A stretch of 16,798 bases of DNA. Source: JBDSTZ01 sp039927975 (lineage in GTDB: Bacteria > Pseudomonadota > Gammaproteobacteria > Burkholderiales > Burkholderiaceae_D). Positions 1 to 6,161 of this stretch are shown one piece after another. Position numbers and translations under genes: made by a program. Under the pieces are notes generated by a model. That model had not been told where the DNA came from, did no database searches, and saw nothing but the letters and a program-made list of their open reading frames with translations. Position 1 is the stretch's first letter. The number at the start of each line of letters is the position of its first letter. The DNA lies in the NCBI GenBank assembly GCA_039927975.1, contig JBDSTZ010000555.1, forward strand, positions 1-16,798, given 5' to 3'.

Positions 1-135
1 GTCGAGCGTGGTGAGCATCTGCGGCGTGATCTTGCTGCCCAATTCGATGTCGGCGGCGGCCACCACCACCTTGTTGGACGCGATGCCGGCCTGGCGCGAC
101 ACCCAGCCGCTGGCATACGCCGCCGCCCCGCTCAA
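1..135 (-). pseudogene. cpaB: CpaB/RcpC N-terminal (SAF domain) fragment, inverted and truncated
   Basis: Read on the - strand from 135 down to 1, an open frame of 45 residues contains GWVSRQAG followed by KVVVAAADIELG and KITPQML. This is the pattern of the membrane-proximal linker and first strand of the SAF domain found at the N-terminus of CpaB/RcpC, the periplasmic protein that works with the secretin in Tad pilus assembly. There is no start codon or full N-terminal membrane helix: to the right the frame becomes unrelated sequence (KTCTGLAG and similar) and runs to a stop at 243-245. A TTG at 133-135 would leave too short a leader. The fragment runs off the left edge of the window. It points away from the rest of the tad locus, while the expected C-terminal end of the same protein lies on the + strand just to the right. 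The right boundary is approximate. The family match is strong by eye; the cause of the inversion is inferred. Confidence 0.6.
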
Positions 136-136
136 G

Positions 137-247
137 GCTGCCGCGCCGGCACGCCGTCCCGCCAGGCCCGTGCAGGTCTTGGCGACGGCCAGGCCTGACT
201 GCGTCGAGGTCGTGCAGAACGGCGCCCGCGCGCTGAGCTGCTTCTAG
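137..247 (+). pseudogene. cpaB: CpaB/RcpC C-terminal tail, severed from its N-terminus
   Basis: The + strand frame ending with TAG at 245-247 gives an Ala/Pro/Arg-rich linker followed by CVEVVQNGARALSCF. CpaB proteins commonly end in a VEVIRG- or CVGVI-type strand with a terminal aromatic residue after such a linker. Betaproteobacterial CpaB often carries two cysteines here, as this one does. The position, directly upstream of the secretin gene and on the same strand, is where cpaB belongs in tad loci. The frame stays open to the left edge of the window, but that left part is the antisense of the SAF-domain fragment and does not resemble CpaB. I therefore treat only about the last 36 residues as genuine. 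The left boundary is approximate. If the junction is an assembly artefact, an intact cpaB would end here. Confidence 0.5.
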
Positions 248-283
248 CGCCATCCCCACACCGCCCACCACCGGAGAGCCGCC

Positions 284-1816
284 GTGAACCACTTCCCCCT
301 CGCCGCCCTGAGCGCGGCCGCCGCCATCCTCGCCGGCGCCGCCCAGGCCGCAGCGCCGTCAAGCGCCGCCACGCCGAACAAGCATTGCACCAGTGTGAGC
401 GTGGCGCCGACCGTGTTCCTCATGCTCGGCAAATCGACGGTGATTCCGCTGGCCTCGCCGGTGGCGCGCATCCTCGTCAGCGGCCAGCCGCCCAGCCCGG
501 GGCCGGGCGCGGCGCCGATGGCGCCCGGCGCGATCGCCTCGCCGGCCAGCGTGGCGGCGGCGATGGAGGGCAACGGCGTGGGCGACATGGAAGTGCTGCT
601 GCTCAGCCCCACCGACCTGTTCTTTCGGGGTAAAAAGGCCGGGGTCATGAACGTCATCCTGCAAGACAGCAAGGGCGCCTGCTACCTGCGCGACCTGGTC
701 GTGGCGATCGATCCGGCCACCCTGCAAGCCAAGCTCGCCGAGCTGATGCCCGACGAGACCGGGATCCGCGTCAAGAGCGCCGACAACGCCATCATCCTGA
801 CCGGCAGCGTCAGCAGCGCGCCCCGGATCGACGAAGTCATGCGCCTGGCCGGCGCCTACACCGAGAACAAGCGGGTGGTCAATCTGATGCGCGTGACGGC
901 GCCCCAGCAGGTCATGCTGGAAGTGAAAATCGCCGAGGTCAGCAAGACCCTGCTCGACAAGTTCGGCATCGACTTCGCCCGCATGTTCAGTTCGGCCGAC
1001 GGCTTGAGCTCGAAAGTGATCGGCGGGATCTTCGGCGGCGGCGCGGCCGTGTTCGGCCAGTTCAACCAGCCGGTCGGCATCGTCAGCCGCGTGGCCGGCG
1101 CGGCGATCGGCGGCCCCAAGGTCGGCGCCGCCGGCGAGCTCTTTACGAACGCACGCGGCGCCACCCTGTTCGGCATCGACGCCCAGAAGAAGGACGGCTT
1201 GCTGCGGGTCCTGGCCGAACCGAACATCATGGCCATCAGTGGGCAGTCGGCCAGCTTTCTGTCGGGCGGCAAGATCTTCATTCCGGTGGCGCAGTCGCGT
1301 GAAAACGGCGGCGTCACCACCACCCTCGAAGAGAAGGAATTCGGCGTCGGCCTCAAGTTCACCCCGACCGTGCTCGACGGCACGCGGGTCAACCTGAAGC
1401 TGGTGTCGGAGGTATCGGAACTGTCGCAGACCGGCTCGCCCTTCACCACCGTCGGCGGCATCACCTCGGTGCTGCCGTCGATCACCACCCGGCGCGTCGA
1501 CACCAGCGTGCAGCTCAACGACGGCCAAAGCTTTGCGATTGCCGGCCTGATTCGCAATAACGTGACCGAGACGCTGACCCGCTTTCCGGGCCTGGGCGAA
1601 CTGCCGGTGATCGGCGCGCTGTTCCGCTCGACCGAATTCCAGAAGGACCAGACCGAGCTGATCTTCATCGTCACGCCGCGCCTGGTCAAGCCACTGGCCG
1701 GCGCCGTCGCGCTGCCAACCGAGCTGCACCGCGAGCCCAACCGCGGCGACGTCATGTTGATGGGCGCCACCGAGGGCGCGCCCTCCGCCCTTCCGGCCAC
1801 CGCCGCCAGCCACTAA
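284..1816 (+). CDS. cpaC: Tad pilus outer-membrane secretin CpaC/RcpA
   Basis: This 510-residue protein forms the outer-membrane ring through which the Flp pilus exits. The GTG start at 284 has GGAGAG at 273-278. A Sec signal peptide covers about residues 1-23 (Ala-rich helix, cleavage near AQA). Residues 37-145 match the pilus-assembly N-terminal domain, with GKSTVIPLASPVARILV and later FFRGKKAGVMNVIL. A BON-like segment lies at about 146-206 (GIRVKSADNAIILTGSV). The secretin domain occupies about 295-470, with LLRVLAEPNIMAISG, then a PSITTRRVDTSVQLNDGQ strand, and the signature FPGLGELPVIGALFRS followed by TELIFIVTPRLVKPL. About 35 residues rich in Gly, Ala and Pro (66-100) interrupt the N-terminal domain. 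The length is normal for the family. The lipoprotein gene follows after 9 bp, so the two are co-transcribed. Confidence 0.93.
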   Translation: MNHFPLAALSAAAAILAGAAQAAAPSSAATPNKHCTSVSVAPTVFLMLGKSTVIPLASPVARILVSGQPPSPGPGAAPMAPGAIASPASVAAAMEGNGVGDMEVLLLSPTDLFFRGKKAGVMNVILQDSKGACYLRDLVVAIDPATLQAKLAELMPDETGIRVKSADNAIILTGSVSSAPRIDEVMRLAGAYTENKRVVNLMRVTAPQQVMLEVKIAEVSKTLLDKFGIDFARMFSSADGLSSKVIGGIFGGGAAVFGQFNQPVGIVSRVAGAAIGGPKVGAAGELFTNARGATLFGIDAQKKDGLLRVLAEPNIMAISGQSASFLSGGKIFIPVAQSRENGGVTTTLEEKEFGVGLKFTPTVLDGTRVNLKLVSEVSELSQTGSPFTTVGGITSVLPSITTRRVDTSVQLNDGQSFAIAGLIRNNVTETLTRFPGLGELPVIGALFRSTEFQKDQTELIFIVTPRLVKPLAGAVALPTELHREPNRGDVMLMGATEGAPSALPATAASH

Positions 1817-1825
1817 GGAGTCGCC

Positions 1826-2113
1826 ATGAAAAAGCCATCCGTCACCTCGCCCGCGACCTTGCCAGTCACGCTGCTCGCGCTCGCCCTGCTCAGCGCCTGC
1901 GCCGCCACCCCGCCCGACCCGCATTTTGGCGAGTCGGTGCGCCAGGCCCGCCTGGCCATGACGATCAATCCGCACGCCGGCGAGAATCCGGACCTGGCCG
2001 CCGGTGTCGACGGCGGCGCCGCGCGCGAAGCCATCCAGCGCTACCAAGACAGCTTCAAGGCGCCGCCCCCGGTGGTCAACATCATCAATATCGGCACCGG
2101 CGCCGCCAAATGA
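1826..2113 (+). CDS. Small tad-locus lipoprotein
   Basis: This 95-residue protein carries a lipoprotein signal peptide: KK near the N-terminus, a hydrophobic core and the lipobox LLSAC, with the lipidated cysteine at residue 25. The next residues (AATPPD) have no Asp at +2, so sorting to the outer membrane is expected. The mature part is short and contains HFGESVRQARLAM, INPHAG, an AAREAIQRYQDSF helix and a hydrophobic PPVVNIINIGTG tail. AAGGAG at 1815-1820 overlaps the stop of the secretin gene and sets the ATG. Its place between secretin and pilins is that of CpaD/RcpB-type lipoproteins that help the secretin, but it is far shorter than CpaD and I see no CpaD motifs. A pilotin-like role is inference from position and lipidation only. 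Confidence 0.8.
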   Translation: MKKPSVTSPATLPVTLLALALLSACAATPPDPHFGESVRQARLAMTINPHAGENPDLAAGVDGGAAREAIQRYQDSFKAPPPVVNIINIGTGAAK

Positions 2114-2159
2114 GACGGCCGGCCTTCCCTCCAACGAGCGCACTGAAAGGACCACAAAA

Positions 2160-2360
2160 ATGAAACCATCAACCAACCCGGCGCGGCAGGCGGCGCGCGC
2201 CTTTGCCCGCGACCAGACCGGCGCGCAGGTGGTCGAATACGCGCTGATCATCGCAGTCGTCTCGATCGCCCTGGTACTGGCGCTGAAAGGCTTGACCGGC
2301 CTGCCGTTCGCGCAATTCATCGCGCGCGTGGCGGACTGCCTGAGCCTGGCTTGTAGCTGA
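2160..2360 (+). CDS. flp: Flp-type prepilin, copy 1
   Basis: This 66-residue prepilin of the Flp/Fap family polymerises into the Tad pilus. The frame is open further upstream, but the ATG at 2160 is chosen because AAAGGA (2146-2151) precedes it by 8 bases and because it gives a standard 21-residue leader. The leader ends in ARDQTG, and cleavage is expected after Gly21, leaving AQVVEYALIIAVV. This contains the diagnostic Glu at +5 followed by Tyr and a single hydrophobic helix. The mature pilin would be 45 residues. Two cysteines (CLSLAC) near the C-terminus could form a small disulfide loop. A second pilin starts 154 bp downstream, and the two share an identical 19-residue core. Processing needs a TadV-type peptidase, which is not in this window. 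Confidence 0.92.
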   Translation: MKPSTNPARQAARAFARDQTGAQVVEYALIIAVVSIALVLALKGLTGLPFAQFIARVADCLSLACS

Positions 2361-2425
2361 ACCCGCAAACGCAATCATGCCGTGCGCCGCGCCGCCTGTG
2401 CCAGGGCAGCGCGACAGAGGGCACA

Positions 2426-2454
2426 AGACGCCGCCAACCGGCCGGGCGGCGTCT
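2426..2454 (+). terminator. Perfect GC hairpin between the two pilin genes
   Basis: AGACGCCGCC (2426-2435) and GGCGGCGTCT (2445-2454) form a perfect 10-bp stem around a 9-base loop. It lies 65 bases after the first flp stop and 60 bases before the second flp start. No T-run follows, so it is not a canonical intrinsic terminator. It could be a pause or partial terminator, or a 3' stabiliser of the first pilin mRNA. The symmetry is seen directly; the function is inferred. Confidence 0.45.
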
Positions 2455-2514
2455 GGGTAGCAAAGTAATGGCCTCACCCCTGGATGTTTTATCACTCACT
2501 AAAAGGTAACCAAA

Positions 2515-2721
2515 ATGAACAAGCTCCTGAAAACTGCAGACAGCGCAATCCGTGCATTCGCCCGTGAAGAAGACGGCGCCCAGGTTGTCGAATACGCCCT
2601 GATCATCGCCGTGGTGTCGATCGCGCTGGTAGTGGCGCTCAAAGGCCTGACCACCGGCACCACCTTCTCGGCCTTCATCTCGCGCGTGGCGACCTGCCTG
2701 AGCGGCGGCGCCTGCGCCTGA
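2515..2721 (+). CDS. flp: Flp-type prepilin, copy 2
   Basis: This 68-residue Flp prepilin is a paralogue of the gene just upstream. The ATG at 2515 follows an AAAAGGT ribosome site (2501-2507). The leader is 21 residues ending in AREEDG, and cleavage after Gly21 would release AQVVEYALIIAVV with Glu at +5 and Tyr at +6. The hydrophobic core through VVSIALV is identical to copy 1. The difference lies in the leader and in the C-terminal half, which is two residues longer (TTGTTFSAFISRVATC and a GGAC end). Again two cysteines sit near the C-terminus. The AT-richer start (AACAAGCTCCTGAAAACTGC) and good ribosome site suggest high expression. One copy may be the major pilin and the other a variant or minor pilin; the sequence does not decide which. 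Confidence 0.93.
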   Translation: MNKLLKTADSAIRAFAREEDGAQVVEYALIIAVVSIALVVALKGLTTGTTFSAFISRVATCLSGGACA

Positions 2722-2724
2722 CCT

Positions 2725-2767
2725 GCCAGCCCGGCGAGCCGCCGGCTTCGGCGGCTCGCCAGCTGGC
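2725..2767 (+). terminator. Strong hairpin just after the second pilin gene
   Basis: GGCGAGCCGCC (2733-2743) pairs perfectly with GGCGGCTCGCC (2750-2760). An extra inner G-C pair leaves a GCTT tetraloop. An outer stem of GCCAGC (2725-2730) with GCTGGC (2762-2767) is separated by a small internal loop. It starts 3 bases after the flp stop and is followed by TTTCATT, a weak T-run. A partial terminator or mRNA 3' stabiliser that keeps pilin transcripts more abundant than the downstream machinery transcripts is the likely role. The structure is seen; the role is inferred. Confidence 0.6.
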
Positions 2768-2799
2768 TTTCATTGAATCAGCACCAAGGAGAACCGATC

Positions 2800-4101
2800 A
2801 TGTTCGCGCCCCGTGCAAGCGCCTTCACACCGCAGCGCCGCCGGCCTTCGCGCCAGCGCGGCGCAGTCGCCGTGATGGTCTGCATGCTGCTGCTGATGCT
2901 GCTCGCCTTCATGGGCATCGCCCTCGATTTCGGCCGTCTGTTCATCGTCAAGACCGAACTGCAAACGGCCATGGACAGTTGCGCGCTGGCGGCGGCGCAG
3001 GAGCTCGACGGCCAGGCCAGTGCGCTCAATCGCGCGCGCAGCGCCGGCCTGACGGCGGCCAATCTGAACCGCGTCAATCTGCAGTCGGCCAGCTGGGACG
3101 GCCAGGGCCAGCTGAGCGCGGCGGACATCACTTTCAAGGACAACGCCTTCGCCGACACCAGCGCGCCGAGCGCCCGCTACGCCGTGTGCAGCCACCAGCA
3201 GGGCGGCGTCAAGATGTGGCTGTTGCATATGGTCGGCGCCGTCAATGGCGACAGCGCCAACAATCCGGCCACCCGCAGCGTGCTGGCCAGCGCCGTGGCC
3301 AGCCGCGCCAGCGCGCAGACGACCTGCCCGATTCCGGTGGCGATCAAGGCCAAGACCGGCGGCACGGCGCCCGACTACGGCTACCAGGTCGGCGAATGGG
3401 TGACCGTGTACGACAAGGGTGGCGCCTCGGCCGGCGAAATGGGCTGGTACAACCTCGATGGCAGCAGCGGCGCCAGCGAGACGGTCAATGAATTGCGCGA
3501 GGGCGGCTCCTGCGGTATCCGGGTCGGCGACACGCTCGGCACGCCCGGCGCCCAGACCAGCGTGAACACGCCGTGGAACTACCGCTTCGGCATCTACAAG
3601 AACGGCGAATCGCCCAGCGTCAACCATCCCGACCAGAGCGGCTACGCCTACACCAGCGTCAACTGGAAGAACGCGGCGCCGCAAAACGCCTTCGCCGGCA
3701 CGCCGGCCGCCGGTTCCGATCCGACGGCGGCCAACTACATCAGCAAGCGCGCCGCCTTCGCCTCGCTGGCCGACACCGGCACCAGCCTCAAGGCCGGCTC
3801 GCTGATCGCCTTCGGCGACCAGAACAAACTCAACAGCTTCAAGACCCTGGCGACGCCGGGCCCGAGCGGCGAGCATCACAACTACGGCGCCAGCCGGCGC
3901 CTGGTCATCGTCCCCGTCATCAATGCCAGCAGCAAGGTCGCCGACTACGTCTGCATGTTCATGCTCGCGCCGATGACCGGGCCCAACGATGCGACCCAGA
4001 TGGAATTTCGCGGCAACGCCGGCAGCGCCGCGTCCCCCTGCACCACCAACGGTCTTCCCGGCGGCGCCGCCGGCCCGCTGGTTCCGGTCCTGGTGAGGTG
4101 A
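2800..4101 (+). CDS. tadG: TadG-like pilus assembly protein with N-terminal Tad domain
   Basis: This 433-residue protein has a basic N-terminus (PQRRRPSRQRG) and one membrane helix at about 21-42 (AVMVCMLLLMLLAFMGIALDF). It continues into GRLFIVKTELQTAMDSCALAAAQELDG, the classic Tad/TadG pattern (PF13400 type). The remainder is a large extracytoplasmic region rich in Gly, Ser, Ala and Asn, with cysteines spread along it. No von Willebrand A domain with a MIDAS (DxSxS) motif is visible, although longer TadG proteins often have one. The ATG at 2800 is chosen over an in-frame TTG at 2773 because AAGGAG (2786-2791) sits 8 bases upstream. Gly21 resembles a prepilin cleavage site, but no Glu stands at +5, so processing is doubtful. 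TadE follows with a 3-bp gap. TadG is thought to be an envelope component of the Tad machine. Confidence 0.82.
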   Translation: MFAPRASAFTPQRRRPSRQRGAVAVMVCMLLLMLLAFMGIALDFGRLFIVKTELQTAMDSCALAAAQELDGQASALNRARSAGLTAANLNRVNLQSASWDGQGQLSAADITFKDNAFADTSAPSARYAVCSHQQGGVKMWLLHMVGAVNGDSANNPATRSVLASAVASRASAQTTCPIPVAIKAKTGGTAPDYGYQVGEWVTVYDKGGASAGEMGWYNLDGSSGASETVNELREGGSCGIRVGDTLGTPGAQTSVNTPWNYRFGIYKNGESPSVNHPDQSGYAYTSVNWKNAAPQNAFAGTPAAGSDPTAANYISKRAAFASLADTGTSLKAGSLIAFGDQNKLNSFKTLATPGPSGEHHNYGASRRLVIVPVINASSKVADYVCMFMLAPMTGPNDATQMEFRGNAGSAASPCTTNGLPGGAAGPLVPVLVR

Positions 4102-4104
4102 GCG

Positions 4105-4533
4105 ATGAACAGGTCCCAACACGGTTCCGCCCTGGTCGAATTCGCCCTGGTGCTGCCCATCCTGCTGCTGCTGTCGATGATGACGATCGAATTTGGCCGC
4201 GCCGTGCATCGCTACAACTGCACCGCCAAGGTGGTGCGCGACGCGGTGCGCTACCTGTCGACGCAGACGCCCGGCACCCACGCCACCGAGGCGCGCAACC
4301 TGATCGTCTACGGCAACGTGGGCGGCACCGGCAGTCCGCTCGATCCAGCCCTCACCACCAGCAACGTGGCCACGCCAACCTGGCAAAGCGCCGGCAGCGC
4401 GCCGCTGATCAATACCGTCACCGTGCGCGTGACCGGCTACCAGTTCACGCCGATGGTCGCCAGCGTGTTTGGCACGGCGCTGCCGGCGATCACCTTCAAC
4501 GACATCAGCGCCACCATGCGCAGCCCGCTATGA
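4105..4533 (+). CDS. tadE: TadE-like pseudopilin
   Basis: This 142-residue minor pilin-like protein of the TadE family (PF07811 type) assists assembly of the Flp pilus. The N-terminus NRSQHG then SALVEFALVLPILLLL gives a prepilin-peptidase site after Gly7 with Glu at +5 (residue 12) and Phe at +6, followed by the single membrane helix. The next stretch, TIEFGRAVHRYNCTAKVVRDAVRYLS, is the usual TadE continuation. The rest is a short periplasmic domain. Its ATG lies 3 bp after the tadG stop, and its own stop overlaps the start of the next gene, so translation is coupled. Assignment as TadE rather than TadF rests on order and the VEFALVLP motif. The two families are similar. Confidence 0.85.
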   Translation: MNRSQHGSALVEFALVLPILLLLSMMTIEFGRAVHRYNCTAKVVRDAVRYLSTQTPGTHATEARNLIVYGNVGGTGSPLDPALTTSNVATPTWQSAGSAPLINTVTVRVTGYQFTPMVASVFGTALPAITFNDISATMRSPL

Positions 4534-4967
4534 ACACCGTCCATTCCCCCCAACGCGGCGCCGCCACCGTCGAATTCAGCCTGGTGCTGCTGATGTTCCT
4601 CATGTTCATGCTGGCCGTGACCGACTTGAGCCGCCTGCTGTTCGCCTGGAACGCCGCCACCGAGGCGAGCCGGCTGGGCGCGCGCTACGCGGTGGTGTGC
4701 GACGACACCGGCAACAAGGCCGCCGTGCTGGCGCGCATGCAGATGATGCAGCCCGAGATCGCCGACATCGCGCTCGACTGGCGCCCGGCCGGCTGCACCG
4801 CCGCCAGCTGCGAGGGGGTGACGGTGACCATCACCGACCTGCGGTTCCGCTGGCTCTCGCCGGTGATCGGCAGCGCCGTCGCCACCGTCGCCCTGCCCAC
4901 CTTCAGCACCTATCTGCCGCGCGAGAGCATGCGCCAGGACCCCAACAGCAGCGCCATGTGTCAATAA
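4530..4967 (+). CDS. tadF: TadF-like (TadE family) pseudopilin
   Basis: This 145-residue second pseudopilin is of the TadE/TadF kind. The ATG at 4530 overlaps the tadE stop (ATGA), and no ribosome site stands upstream, so it depends on translational coupling. This start gives the leader NTVHSPQRG, a cleavage site after Gly10, then AATVEFSLVLLMFLMFML with Glu at +5. The following TDLSRLLFAWNAATEASRLGARYAVV matches the family. The C-terminal part has three cysteines, two of them close together (GCTAASC), and a VTVTITDLRFRW strand. The same reading frame is open for about 950 bases upstream, but that part is only a shadow of tadG and tadE. Like TadE it would be cleaved by TadV and sit in the inner membrane or the pilus base. 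Confidence 0.83.
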   Translation: MNTVHSPQRGAATVEFSLVLLMFLMFMLAVTDLSRLLFAWNAATEASRLGARYAVVCDDTGNKAAVLARMQMMQPEIADIALDWRPAGCTAASCEGVTVTITDLRFRWLSPVIGSAVATVALPTFSTYLPRESMRQDPNSSAMCQ

Positions 4968-4981
4968 CCGGAAAGCCCATC

Positions 4982-6133
4982 ATGAAAATCGCCGTCATTT
5001 CACCCAACACCAGCCACCTGCACGCGATGGGCGAGCAATTGCTGCGCATGGCGCACCTGCCGGTGCTGATCGAAGGCGGCAAGAGCAAGATGCGGGCGGC
5101 GGCCGAACAGGAGTCGCCCGACATGCTGCTGGTCGAGGGGATCTGCTGCGACCCGGCCGAAATGAGCCATGTCGAGTACATCACCACCCACCACCCGCGC
5201 ATCGCGGTGGTGCTGCTGTGCGCCACCACCTCGCCCGAGTTCCTGATCAACGCGATGCGCGCCGGGGTGCGCGAGGTGCTGCCCTCGCCGGCGGCGCCGG
5301 CCGCGCTGGAGGCCACCGTCAAGCGGGTGGCCGGCAAGCTGCTTGGCGCCAGCGCGGCCAGCAGCGGCAAGGTGCTGGCCTTCATCTCCTGCAAGGGCGG
5401 CAGCGGCGCCACCTTCCTGGCCACCAACCTCGGCCTGGAGCTGGCGCAAACCCGCTCGGTGCTGCTGATCGACCTGAACCTGCAGTTCGGCGACGCCCTG
5501 AGCTTCGTCCACGAAGCGCGCCCGGCCTCGACCATCGCCGACGTCGCGCACGAAATCGGCCGCCTCGACGCTTCCTTCCTGGCCGCCTGCACGGTCAAAG
5601 TGGCGCCCAATTTCAGCGTGCTGGCCGCGCCCGACGATCCGGCCGACGCGGTCGACATCAGCCCCGCGCATATCGACGCCATCGTGGCGCTGGCGGTGAC
5701 CCAGCACGATTTCGTCCTGCTCGACCTGGGCCGTCCGATCACCCCGCACAGCGTCAAGGCGCTCGACCACGCGCACACGGTGCTGGCGGTGCTGCAGGCC
5801 GATGTGCCGGCGGTTCGCAACACCAAGAAGATGCTGGGCATTTTCAAGTCGCTCGGCTACCCGCCCGACAAGGTTGAGCTGATCGTCAACCGCTTCGAGA
5901 AAGCCGGCGATATCGGCCTGGCCGACATCCAGCGCGCGCTGGGCCGCTACACGGTGCACACCGTGGCCAATTCCTACCGCCCGGTGGCGGCCTCGATCAA
6001 CCATGGCGAACCGCTCAAGAGTTCGGCGCCGTCGAATCCGGTCGCGCGCAGCCTGGCCGATTTCGCCGATTCGTTCAGTCCGCGGCCGGACGACAGCCGC
6101 GGCCTGCTCGACCGCCTGCTGCGGCGCGCCTGA
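4982..6133 (+). CDS. tadZ: TadZ/CpaE polar-localisation ATPase (MinD/ParA family)
   Basis: This 383-residue cytoplasmic protein places the Tad machine in the cell. An N-terminal receiver-like domain (about 1-120, with MLLVEGICC, RIAVVLLCATTSPEFL and AMRAGVREVLPSP) is followed by a MinD/ParA ATPase domain (about 128-370). The deviant Walker A reads CKGGSGATFLATNL (137-150). The signature Lys138 is present, but the second lysine of KGGxGKT is replaced by Ala143. Loss of this lysine is a recurrent feature of the TadZ/CpaE group and may mean weak or absent hydrolysis. Further ParA-like blocks are VLLIDLNLQFGD, FVLLDLGRP and VELIVNRF. The ATG at 4982 has GGAAAG at 4970-4975. It starts 14 bp after tadF, and tadA follows 28 bp downstream, in the usual tad order. 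Confidence 0.92.
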   Translation: MKIAVISPNTSHLHAMGEQLLRMAHLPVLIEGGKSKMRAAAEQESPDMLLVEGICCDPAEMSHVEYITTHHPRIAVVLLCATTSPEFLINAMRAGVREVLPSPAAPAALEATVKRVAGKLLGASAASSGKVLAFISCKGGSGATFLATNLGLELAQTRSVLLIDLNLQFGDALSFVHEARPASTIADVAHEIGRLDASFLAACTVKVAPNFSVLAAPDDPADAVDISPAHIDAIVALAVTQHDFVLLDLGRPITPHSVKALDHAHTVLAVLQADVPAVRNTKKMLGIFKSLGYPPDKVELIVNRFEKAGDIGLADIQRALGRYTVHTVANSYRPVAASINHGEPLKSSAPSNPVARSLADFADSFSPRPDDSRGLLDRLLRRA

Positions 6134-6161
6134 GCCGCCCACACCCGTCAAGGAGTCCATC

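Noticed and set aside
133..135. TTG as a start for an intact - strand cpaB
   Set aside because: It would leave about 15 residues before the SAF strand, too few for the membrane anchor of CpaB, and no ribosome site is evident.
2117..2124. GGCCGGCC palindrome before the first pilin gene
   Set aside because: An 8-bp GC palindrome is common by chance at this base composition and has no other support as a regulatory site.
359..2374. 671-residue open frame on the - strand opposite the secretin and lipoprotein genes
   Set aside because: Rich in Arg, Gly, Ala, His and Asp with no recognisable motifs. It is the antisense shadow of strong + strand genes in GC-rich DNA.
2770..4386. 538-residue open frame on the - strand opposite tadG and tadE
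   Set aside because: Low-complexity Gly/Ala/Arg/His composition, no ribosome site, and fully covered by well-supported + strand genes.
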